From positions 4,030,001 to 4,094,000 of the forward strand of contig OY764903.1 in NCBI GenBank assembly GCA_963668605.1: 64,000 bases of DNA, read 5' to 3'. Source of the stretch: G963668605 sp963668605. GTDB taxonomy: Bacteria; Acidobacteriota; Terriglobia; Bryobacterales; Bryobacteraceae. Position numbers and translations under genes: made by a program. The number at the start of each line of letters is the position of its first letter. Position 1 is the stretch's first letter. Shown piece after piece: positions 51,410 through 59,996 of this stretch. The notes under the pieces are model-generated. The model saw only the letters and a program-made list of their open reading frames with translations. It was not told the DNA's origin and did not search any database.

Positions 51410-52729
51410 CTAAATTTCCAACTTCCAGGGCGCTCGGTAGGCATGCGTGACCAGGCCGTTCGCCTTCGAATCGCCGACCACCTGATTGCGTTCGCCATCC
51501 CAGCGAATCGCGCGGCCCGACTCCCAGGAGATGTTCATCAGGTGCCCTACGGCCGTGGCATGGTGCAGAGTTTCCACAGTGGCGGCGGGCTGCCTCCTGC
51601 CGCGCACGTTCTGGATAAAGACCTCGAAATGCTTGTAGGCGTCGTCAGCCGGCAGCACCGTCTCCTCCGGGTTGATCAGAGGGCTGGTGGAAGTCACTCT
51701 CTGGCCCTTTGGCACTTCCTTGACGATCGAGTAGCCAGCCCGGTCGAGGATCATAGACGCTTCAGTCCCGATGAAGCACTTGCCGTGGGCGCGCGTCTCC
51801 CTGCGCCCGCCGGTGCGCATGGTGTATTGCAACAGGAATCCGAGTTTGGACACCGGACCGGGGCCGAACTCCAGCGTCGCGCTGAAGGTGTTCGGATATT
51901 CGTAATTGTCGACGTAGCCGAACTTGCCTCCGGTCGCGTAGGCCGTCTTCGGCGCTTTCATCCGCATCGCCCATAGCATGATGTCGAAGTGATGCACGCC
52001 CCAGGCCACCTGGTGGCCGGAGCCGGCCACGCGGAACCAGTCGTAGCCGTACTTGTAATACATGTTCGGATTGTAGTTACGGAACGCTGAGGGGCCGACG
52101 TAGAAATTCCAATCGAGCTCGGCCGGGGGCGCGGTATCCGGCGGCGATCCGGCGCCCGGCCAGTAGTTCTCGTAATCCCAGATCCGAACTTCGGAGATCT
52201 CCCCGAGCCGGCCGGCCTGAATCAGTTCGACCGCCTTCTGGTAGTGCTCCGAACTGCGCTGCTGGGTGCCGACGTCCACGATGCGGCCATACTTCTTCGC
52301 CGCAGCGATGGCGATCGGACCTTCGCCAATCGACTGGCCAAGCGGCTTCTCCAGGTAGACGTCCTTGCCGGCACGGCAGGCAGCAATCAGCGGCAGCACG
52401 TGCCATTGCGCATTGGTGGCAATCACCACGGCGTCGACGTTTTTGTCCTCGGCCAGCTTGCGGAAGTCCGAGTACGCGGCGACGCGCTCTCCGCCTGCCA
52501 GTTTACGCCCCTCGGCGAGGTACTTCGCGTTCACGTCGCAGACGGCTGTGAACTGAACTCCGGGGATCTTGGAGAACCTGGGGATGATCAACGTGCGGCC
52601 GCGTGCGCCGCAACCGATCAGGCCTACGCGGATCGTGTCGCTGGGCGCCGCCTCGGCGATTGTCCTGCCGGCGGTCGCCGCCGCGGCGGATGCGAAAAAG
52701 AACTTCCTTCGATTCAGTGTCAAGCTCAT
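51410..52729 (-). CDS. Tat-exported Gfo/Idh/MocA-family oxidoreductase
   Basis: 439 residues. NRRKFFFASAAAATAG is a twin-arginine signal. The Rossmann fold shows VGLIGCGARG, then DAVVIATNAQWH and the signature EKPLGQS; the catalytic-type histidine lies in HHFDIMLW. Members oxidise sugars or inositols with NAD(P), and exported ones keep a tightly bound cofactor. It is 100 bp before the putative glycoside hydrolase in the same orientation, suggesting joint use of one glycan. Confidence 0.88.
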   Translation of the reverse strand: MSLTLNRRKFFFASAAAATAGRTIAEAAPSDTIRVGLIGCGARGRTLIIPRFSKIPGVQFTAVCDVNAKYLAEGRKLAGGERVAAYSDFRKLAEDKNVDAVVIATNAQWHVLPLIAACRAGKDVYLEKPLGQSIGEGPIAIAAAKKYGRIVDVGTQQRSSEHYQKAVELIQAGRLGEISEVRIWDYENYWPGAGSPPDTAPPAELDWNFYVGPSAFRNYNPNMYYKYGYDWFRVAGSGHQVAWGVHHFDIMLWAMRMKAPKTAYATGGKFGYVDNYEYPNTFSATLEFGPGPVSKLGFLLQYTMRTGGRRETRAHGKCFIGTEASMILDRAGYSIVKEVPKGQRVTSTSPLINPEETVLPADDAYKHFEVFIQNVRGRRQPAATVETLHHATAVGHLMNISWESGRAIRWDGERNQVVGDSKANGLVTHAYRAPWKLEI

Positions 52730-52889
52730 AGAATTGACAGTCCCATTTCTTTACCGCATTCGAGCATTCGGCCGTCTCCAGCGTCTCGCGGTGGAACCAA
52801 TCCACCTCCGCCTGCCGCCGGCCTGAAACACGATGCGCCCTAAGAAAATATCAGCCGCGCCGGCTGGACGGCAATAGCAACTTCATAAC

Positions 52890-54077
52890 TTAACCCTTGC
52901 CGGCCTGCTGCTGAACCCAGGTTTCGGTTTCGCGGTTAGCCTTCTCCAATGCGCGGATGAACTCGGGGTCGGCGCGGTCGTTCTCGTCCAGGAAACCGAA
53001 ACCGCGAGCACGGTTGCGCATATACGCCCCGCACACGTGCCAGCCAATGCAGCCTGGCATCTCGCGCAAGCCGCGAAGCATCGATGTGTACGCAATGCCC
53101 CACTGAGCCTGAGGCGTGGTGCGATGGTTGGGAATGGAGGCGTCGGCCAGCAGCACGGGCTTGCCGGTCAGTTCGTGGAAGCGCTGGAAGTCGCGTACGA
53201 TCTCCGTGGGTTCTGCGAAGTACTGGAAGCTCATCACGTCCACGTAAGGCGCGGCGGCCTCGAGCACGACGTCCGGCAGCGCCGCGCGTGCCTCATAGCG
53301 GTCGCCGAGGATGAGGTGGTTGCGGTCATAGCGGCGAATAGCGGCCTGGGTGACCTGATAGTATCGCGTCGCCATCGCGCGGAGTTCGTCGCGCCCCGCC
53401 TGACTCTCTAGCTTCTTCGGATCGAACAGAGGGCCGCGCCATTTCGCCAGTCCGGTGTGCACCCAAACCGGGCAGTCGACATAGAAGTAGCCGATCAACT
53501 TGGGATCGTCCGCCATACGCTGGCAGGAGTCGCGCGCGACGTAGTCGCACCACTCCTCGAAGTCTTTACTGAAGAAATCGGGGAGGCGCGTCTCCACATC
53601 CCACTGATGCGTCTCCGCGAAGGGTAGCAGGTGGCAGTAGGGCATCCCTAGCCACTGGTAATGCTCATAGCTCCAGTTGCGCGAGTGGCGGTGGATAGTG
53701 GGTACGCGCACCACCACTTCCTGCGCCCATCCGATGCTGTTGAAGCCCCATTTCTTTAGGTTCGGCGCAACTCCTTCCTGTAGCCAGCGCTGCTCGCTAT
53801 TGCCATAGCGCGTACGCCAGAGTGAAATATTCTCGGGATACCGCAGCGTCGCCGAATCGATATGATTCATTCCAATGTTGAACAGAGCGCGGCCATCGGG
53901 TGCGATCAGCCACCAGTGGCCGTTGCGCTGTCCCGTCGTGAAGAAGCCGGCAGGTTTGGGTTGAGCACCCAGCGACACCGGGGACGCGGCCACGGCTAAC
54001 AGTGCAGCAACCGCTTCGCGTCGTGACAACTTTCCCGCGGCAAAGCGGTCGAGCGGCGCTTCGATGGTTTCAGTCAT
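52890..54077 (-). CDS. Tat-exported agarase-like glycoside hydrolase
   Basis: 395 residues. A twin-arginine-like segment (LSRREAVAALLAVAASPVSLGAQ) precedes the catalytic part. HWWLIAPDGRALFNIGMNHID is the typical opening of GH50/GH86-like agarases and related clan A barrels, described here in part. Later strands include NLKKWGFNSIGW, IGYFYVDCPVW and NHLILGDRYEAR. The acid pair cannot be fixed by eye. It leads a minus-strand run with the Gfo/Idh/MocA protein and the putative glycosidase. Confidence 0.65.
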   Translation of the reverse strand: MTETIEAPLDRFAAGKLSRREAVAALLAVAASPVSLGAQPKPAGFFTTGQRNGHWWLIAPDGRALFNIGMNHIDSATLRYPENISLWRTRYGNSEQRWLQEGVAPNLKKWGFNSIGWAQEVVVRVPTIHRHSRNWSYEHYQWLGMPYCHLLPFAETHQWDVETRLPDFFSKDFEEWCDYVARDSCQRMADDPKLIGYFYVDCPVWVHTGLAKWRGPLFDPKKLESQAGRDELRAMATRYYQVTQAAIRRYDRNHLILGDRYEARAALPDVVLEAAAPYVDVMSFQYFAEPTEIVRDFQRFHELTGKPVLLADASIPNHRTTPQAQWGIAYTSMLRGLREMPGCIGWHVCGAYMRNRARGFGFLDENDRADPEFIRALEKANRETETWVQQQAGKG

Positions 54078-54829
54078 GCCTCCACCTTATCAACAGAAAT
54101 AGCGATACGGATTGTCGTCGAAGACGAACTCCTCACGATAGCCCGGCACGTACAGTCCGCGCGGTACCCAAGCGGCGGCACCGGGCCAGAGGTGCAGCAT
54201 TCGGCCAACCGATCGCGCACACAGGCTGACTAGTGCCTCAGGCCGGCCGACGCGGTGGAGTGCGAACCCAGTCCGGCGTCGCTTACTCGCTGGTGGCTGG
54301 AGCATCGGTTCAGGAGATGACGCATCGTTGCCTACCCCTTCCCACGCCTGGCAATTGCGAATCCGGAATCGCTCGCGATTCTCACGACCACTCCCGAGTC
54401 GCCGGTTTCGAGCGTCAGGTTGACGGGCCGGGAGAACACACACTCGCACCACGGCTACAACTCGGAAAAGCGTCATACGTTGTATTCCACGTCGTGACAC
54501 CCTGCGCCAACCTTAAACTGGAGCGTCCCTGCCGAAGCACCATAGCGTACGGCCACTGGGCTGCCGTTCCGCCTACAGTTAGCCCTCTGCTGTTCGGTCA
54601 AGAACCTAGCGCTTATCCCGAATTCCGCCGAGCCGCCCAATGCTCGCAGCAAACCATCCGTTTGCCGGCGTATTGGCTCCTTGGGCAATTGCTGATTCAC
54701 GACAGAAGCAGACGAGTGGCTAATCCAATATCAACTTTTACCGTCCTCTTGCACTGAAAGTCAAGGCATTGACGTCGGTATCTTAACATGATATTAATGA
54801 CTGGTGGCATAGCCACAGGTGGTCTTCCC
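54078..54829 (-). pseudogene. Gene-free stretch with degenerate glycosidase-tail-like fragments
   Basis: No intact gene is present. On the minus strand, pieces such as TLQFKVGAGCHDVEYNV (ending near 54473) resemble the C-terminal sandwich of alpha-rhamnosidase-type enzymes, VNLTLETGDSGVVVRIA (about 54370-54425) looks protein-like, and GLYVPGYREEFVFDDNPYRYFC ends near 54090. The pieces lie in different frames, so this is probably decayed coding sequence. Assignment is tentative. Confidence 0.35.
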
Positions 54830-57800
54830 ATGAAACTTATTGCCCTTGCTTTTTCGTTTGCCGCTGTCCTTGCAGCTCAAACCTTCACAGCCCAGGTCTC
54901 CGGTACCGTCAAGGATGCCAGCGGATCAGTGGTCGCCGGCGCCGCAGTTGCCATCCAAAACCTGGAGACCGGAGTATCCCACCGCAGCGCCTCCAATGAC
55001 GCAGGGATTTTCCGCCTGCTCGACCTGGCGCCCGGCCGCTACCGGCTGGAAGTCTCACTTAAGGGTTTCCGAAAGTTCGCACAGGAGCCGATTACGCTTC
55101 AGGTGGCAGACCGCGTCAGCATCGACCCCACGCTTCAGGTGGGCGAACTCTCCTCCGAGGTGACGGTCACCACGGAGGCGCCGCTGGTCGATTCCGGCAC
55201 TCCGGATTTTTCGCAGCTTGTGGATCGGGAAAAAATGGAAGAACTGCCGCTGGAAGGCCGCAACGTCTTGAAACTGGCTTCGCTGACTCCCGGATTCTCC
55301 GAAGGCGTGAATCTCGAAGCCGCGGATCAGGCGCCCAATTTTTTCGCGTCGGACTTCAAGATTGGCGGAGGCCGTTCCATGACCCACGAACTGCTGCTCG
55401 ATGGCGCGCCAAGCTCGGGGCCGGACCGCGGCTATGGCCAATTTATCCCGCCGGTGGATTCCACGCAGGAGTACAAAGTTCTCGGCAACGCGTTTTCGGC
55501 GGAGTACGGACGAACCTCCGGTGCGGTCATCAACATGGTGACGAAATCCGGCACCAACAAGTACCATGGCGCGGGCTATGAGTTCGTCCGCAACAGCATT
55601 TTTGATGCGAACAACTTTTTCTCGAACCGCGCCGGACGCGAGAGGCCCGAGTTCGGCCGCAACGAATTCGGTGGCAATCTCGGCGGTCCCATCGCTCAGA
55701 ATAAGACCTTTTTCTTCGCCGATTTCGACGCTTGGCGGATGACGACGCCGAACTTCATCCTCTCCACCGTGCCGACACCGCAACAGATTCAGGGCGACTT
55801 CTCCCAGACGTACACACTGAATCCCGGCCAGCAGTTGATTCAGATCTACGATCCGCTGACAGTGAAGTCGAACGGCGCCGGAACCTACACGCGCCAGCCC
55901 TTCCCGAATAATTCGATTCCGCGCAACCGCATGGATCCGGTGGCTATTGAAGCCCTCAAGTTCTACCCCGAAGCAAACCTGCCCGGCGCCGCGGTGACAC
56001 AGGCGAATAACTACCTTTCCAACGCGCCAAACTACGACAACCGGTACACGTACGAGATAAAACTCGATCATTACCTGCGCGTGAGGCACCGGCTCTCGTC
56101 GCGGTTTTCGCAGACGATATTCAACCGCAACAATCCAGCCGCGTGGCCGGGACCATCGGCGCCGCTCAGCCGCAAAGGCCGGGGTGCGTTCACCAACGTC
56201 GTAGCCAGCGACGTCTCGACGCTGACGCCCTCGCTGGTGCTGGAGATCCGCGCCAGCCTGTCGCGGGCGCACGACGGCTTCTATCCGGTTTCCGAAGGCT
56301 TCGACCTTAAGACGCTGAAGTTTCCCGATTACTTCGTCCAGGCCGCCCGGCCGTATTTCCCGACCTTTCAGATCGCCGACGAATCCACAATGGGGAATCA
56401 GAACCCGCTGGATTACGCCCGCAATACGTACGGTCTGGGCATCAGCCTGAACAGGCAATCCGGGCGGCACTCCGTGAAAATCGGCACCGACATCCGGCGG
56501 TTGCAGTTCAACCAGTTTTCGCTTCCAAACCCTTCGGGCCAGTTCGTGTTTAACCGCGGAATGACACAGATGAACCCGTTCGCGGGCACGAGAACCGCGG
56601 GACACGGGTTGGCCTCCTTTCTGCTTGGCGCGGGCGCCTCGGGCAGCCTGCAAAACGAGTTCCGGCCCGCGTTGGGGCGGCACTACTACGCGGGATACGT
56701 GCAGGACGACTGGAAGCTTACGCCGAACATCACGCTGAATCTCGGGATGCGTTACGACGTCGAAAAGGGTCCCACGGAGCGGTTCAATCGCCAGGGCTAC
56801 CTCGATCTCGACGCTCCGAGTCCGCTGGCCAGCCTACCCGGCTTTTCAAATCTCAAAGGCATGCCGCGCTTCCTGACTCCCGAAGATCGCAACCTGCTGC
56901 TCACGGACAAGAACAACTTTGCGCCGCGCGCCGGTCTTGCCGCACGCCTTGGCAAGAAGATGGTAGCCCGGATGGGCTACGGCATTTTCTACGTTCCGAT
57001 GACCATCGTGCAAACGCAAGGCTGGGCCGGATTCGCCTCGAGTACTCCCTGGCTGACCACGGTGGACGGAAACATCACCATCGCCGACCCGCTGAGTAAT
57101 CCCTTCCCCAAGGGGTTCACGCCGGTACCCAACAATCCGGGCTCGCAGGCGAACCTCGGCCTGGCTCTCGACAGCACCCTAAGAGACGAACACGTGGGTT
57201 ATACACAGCAGTGGAGCGTTGCGTTGCAGCGTGAAATCGCCCGTGGCACGGTTGCGGAACTTACCTACTGGGGCAACAAGGGAACCAAGCTCCAGGTCGG
57301 CAATGGCATCCAGGAAGATTACCTGCCAAACCGCTACCTGGCGATGGGTTCGACGTTGCTGGAGCAGGTGCCAAATCCGTTCTATGGGCTCATCGGTGTG
57401 GGCACACTCTCGAATCCGACAGTGGCGCGGCGTCAGTTGCTCATGACGTATCCGCAATACACCTCGCTGAAGCGTATTGTGCCCATGGGCTCGAGTTCCA
57501 TCTATCACGCGGCCACGGTCCGTCTGGAGCGCAGGTTCTCGAGCTTCAACATACAGGGCAGCTATACTTTCGGGAAATGCATCGACGATAGCTCGTCCCA
57601 GGAAGGCGATTACTCCGGAGCTCCCGTCGACAACGAGAACCGGCGCCTGGAACGCTCGATCTCGACCTTCGACATCTCCTCGCGGATGATAAGCAGCGGT
57701 ACCTGGAAGCTGCCGTTCGGGCACGGAAAGCGCTTTGGCGGGAGCATGCCTACGGTGCTCGACACCATGCTGGGCAATTGGACGCTGGCCGGCATTTCCA

Positions 57801-58180
57801 CGTTTCAGGTCGGCGTGCCGATCACCGTCGGGCGCCCGCACAACACCGGCCAGAGCGCCAAACTGGAGAACCCCACCATCGATCGCTGGTTCGACACGAC
57901 TGTCTTCAAGTCCGTCGGCACGTTTGCCATCGGCGACACCGGGCGATTGCTGCCCGATGTCCGCAGGGACGGGATGGCGAACCTCGACTTGTCCGTCATG
58001 AAGATGTTCCGGCTGTCGGAACGGTTCTCGCTGCGCATGCGCGGCGAGTTCTTCAATGCGCTGAATTCGCCGACCTTCGGCATGCCGACAAGCGGTGTTA
58101 CAAACGCGGCGTTTGGCGTCATAAACACCCAGGCCAACAAGCCGCGTTCGATCCAACTCGCTGCCAGAGTGACTTGGTAG
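54830..58180 (+). CDS. Oar-like TonB-dependent outer-membrane receptor
   Basis: About 1116 residues from ATG 54830, with signal peptide MKLIALAFSFAAVLAAQ. A carboxypeptidase-regulatory domain (VSGTVKDASGSVVAGAAV), a plug-like part (DREKMEELPLEGRNVLKLAS, then SAEYGRTSGAVINMVTKSG) and a barrel ending in the aromatic ARVTW follow. It is collinear with the sulfatase gene downstream (230 bp gap), repeating the sulfatase/receptor pairing seen at 16-21 kb. Ligand unknown. Confidence 0.9.
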   Translation: MKLIALAFSFAAVLAAQTFTAQVSGTVKDASGSVVAGAAVAIQNLETGVSHRSASNDAGIFRLLDLAPGRYRLEVSLKGFRKFAQEPITLQVADRVSIDPTLQVGELSSEVTVTTEAPLVDSGTPDFSQLVDREKMEELPLEGRNVLKLASLTPGFSEGVNLEAADQAPNFFASDFKIGGGRSMTHELLLDGAPSSGPDRGYGQFIPPVDSTQEYKVLGNAFSAEYGRTSGAVINMVTKSGTNKYHGAGYEFVRNSIFDANNFFSNRAGRERPEFGRNEFGGNLGGPIAQNKTFFFADFDAWRMTTPNFILSTVPTPQQIQGDFSQTYTLNPGQQLIQIYDPLTVKSNGAGTYTRQPFPNNSIPRNRMDPVAIEALKFYPEANLPGAAVTQANNYLSNAPNYDNRYTYEIKLDHYLRVRHRLSSRFSQTIFNRNNPAAWPGPSAPLSRKGRGAFTNVVASDVSTLTPSLVLEIRASLSRAHDGFYPVSEGFDLKTLKFPDYFVQAARPYFPTFQIADESTMGNQNPLDYARNTYGLGISLNRQSGRHSVKIGTDIRRLQFNQFSLPNPSGQFVFNRGMTQMNPFAGTRTAGHGLASFLLGAGASGSLQNEFRPALGRHYYAGYVQDDWKLTPNITLNLGMRYDVEKGPTERFNRQGYLDLDAPSPLASLPGFSNLKGMPRFLTPEDRNLLLTDKNNFAPRAGLAARLGKKMVARMGYGIFYVPMTIVQTQGWAGFASSTPWLTTVDGNITIADPLSNPFPKGFTPVPNNPGSQANLGLALDSTLRDEHVGYTQQWSVALQREIARGTVAELTYWGNKGTKLQVGNGIQEDYLPNRYLAMGSTLLEQVPNPFYGLIGVGTLSNPTVARRQLLMTYPQYTSLKRIVPMGSSSIYHAATVRLERRFSSFNIQGSYTFGKCIDDSSSQEGDYSGAPVDNENRRLERSISTFDISSRMISSGTWKLPFGHGKRFGGSMPTVLDTMLGNWTLAGISTFQVGVPITVGRPHNTGQSAKLENPTIDRWFDTTVFKSVGTFAIGDTGRLLPDVRRDGMANLDLSVMKMFRLSERFSLRMRGEFFNALNSPTFGMPTSGVTNAAFGVINTQANKPRSIQLAARVTW

Positions 58181-58410
58181 GATCACGTCGTAGATTTTGA
58201 ACCGGCGCGACTTTCCTGTAAGGCAGGTTGCAGGACATATTCGATCGAGTCTAGGGCAAAAGTCCCAGTTCTCCCTATGTCGCTCGCCCGATGACAAGAG
58301 CAAGACGATCGACCATTAATAGTAATACGGCGACAGGATTCCAGAATTGAGACGTCGAGGCTCCTCGCCGCCGCAAAGTGTCCGCTTGCCGGGCGATCCG
58401 CGTTGAAACG

Positions 58411-59775
58411 ATGAAAGGCATGATTGTTTTGAAACGACGAGATTTCCTCAATTTATTTGCCTCCTCAACCGCGGCCGCTATCTTGCGCGGCGCTCCCGCG
58501 CGAAAGCCGAACGTTGTGCTCATCGTTGCCGACGACCTCGGATACGGCGAACTCTCCAGCCAGGGATGCCGCGATGTCTCGACCCCGAACATCGATTCGC
58601 TTGCGCACAACGGCGTCCGCTTTACCAGCGGCTACGTCTCTTGCCCGGTGTGCAGTCCCAGTCGTGCCGGGCTGATGACCGGACGTTACCAGCAGCGTTT
58701 CGGCTACGAGTTCAATCCTGGACCATCGGACCGCGCGATTCCCGATTTCGGCCTTCCACTGAGCGAGGTCTCGATTGCGGAGCGTATGAAGCGACTCGGG
58801 TACGCCACTGGAGTGTTCGGAAAGTGGCACCTCGGTTACCGGCAGCCCTATCACCCTCTGAAGCGTGGATTCGACGAGTTCTTCGGCTTCCTTGGCGGTT
58901 CGCACTCCTACGTCGACGCCTCGGGTGACAAGGCCAACCCCGTGTTCCGCGGCACGCAACCCATCGACGAGAAGAGCTACCTGACCGAAGCTTTCGCGCG
59001 TGAAGCCTGCTCATTCATCGAGCGTCACCGCGCCAATCCGTTCTTCGTGTACTTGCCTTTCAACGCAGTCCACGACCCGCTCGAAGCACTCAACAAGTAC
59101 CGGGCTCGCTTTGCCTCGATTGCGGACGAGAAGAGGCGTACTTTCGCGGCCATGCAGTCCGCAATGGACGATGCGGTCGGGCGCGTGCTCGCAACGCTAC
59201 GCGCGCACCGGCTGGAAGACGACACGCTCATCATTTTCATCAGTGACAACGGCGGACCTACCTCATTGACGACTTCGGGCAACAGCCCGCTCCGCGGTTT
59301 CAAGCGGCAGGTGTGGGAAGGAGGTATTCGCGTTCCGTTCATGATGCAGTGGAAAGGGCGGATCCCTTCCGGGAAAGTATATGCCCGGCCGGTGATCAGC
59401 CTCGACATTTCCCCCACCGTCATGGCGGCGGCCGGCAGCCGCATCCCGGCGGACGCAGCACTTGACGGCGTCGACCTTATGCCGTTCCTCGCCGGACGGG
59501 AGAAGGGCGATCCGCACACGCACCTATTCTGGCGTTTCGGGGCACTGCGCGCCGTGCGCGCCGGAGACTGGAAGTTGTTGCGCCGCGCGGTTGACGCTCC
59601 CTGGGAACTGTACAACCTAGCCGCTGACATTGGCGAAAAGAGCGATATCGCGGCTGCGCAGCCGGGGAAAGTGAAGGAACTGGGCGCAGCCTTCAGTCGC
59701 TGGAACAGCCAACTCGCCGAACCCCGCTGGCGCGAAGGTAGCGGCGCATACGTCGGCACACGCAAGAAAAAATGA
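58411..59775 (+). CDS. Exported type I sulfatase
   Basis: About 454 residues. KRRDFLNLFASSTAAAIL is a twin-arginine-like signal. Metal ligands DD (about 41-42) and the formylglycine motif CSPSR (C81 from ATG 58411) are present, with GKWHLG, DNGGP and the conserved C-terminal VRAGDWKLLR, so the enzyme appears intact. It hydrolyses sulfate esters after modification by a formylglycine-generating enzyme, not encoded here. The start could also be 58420 or an upstream ATG at 58378. It follows the Oar-like receptor. Confidence 0.9.
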   Translation: MKGMIVLKRRDFLNLFASSTAAAILRGAPARKPNVVLIVADDLGYGELSSQGCRDVSTPNIDSLAHNGVRFTSGYVSCPVCSPSRAGLMTGRYQQRFGYEFNPGPSDRAIPDFGLPLSEVSIAERMKRLGYATGVFGKWHLGYRQPYHPLKRGFDEFFGFLGGSHSYVDASGDKANPVFRGTQPIDEKSYLTEAFAREACSFIERHRANPFFVYLPFNAVHDPLEALNKYRARFASIADEKRRTFAAMQSAMDDAVGRVLATLRAHRLEDDTLIIFISDNGGPTSLTTSGNSPLRGFKRQVWEGGIRVPFMMQWKGRIPSGKVYARPVISLDISPTVMAAAGSRIPADAALDGVDLMPFLAGREKGDPHTHLFWRFGALRAVRAGDWKLLRRAVDAPWELYNLAADIGEKSDIAAAQPGKVKELGAAFSRWNSQLAEPRWREGSGAYVGTRKKK

Positions 59776-59996
59776 GGCTAACGCCGGTTGGCCTGAACTA
59801 CGTCTTCGGGGGCCTGCCTCGGCTATAGCGGACGATCTCGCTGGCTCTCGCGGCCCTGACTGGACACGAGCCCGGACGCTTCGAGTTGGCATCCAAGGTC
59901 ACCTCCGTGGAATAGACCGATTGCGGTGAGACTGCGTAGGACTAAGCGAAATATCCGGTTTACTCCGGCCGGGGTTCTTGTCATAGTAGAACAACT

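Noticed and set aside
55055..56683. 542-codon open frame on minus strand
   Set aside because: Antisense shadow of the third Oar-like receptor; arginine/valine-rich with no family features.
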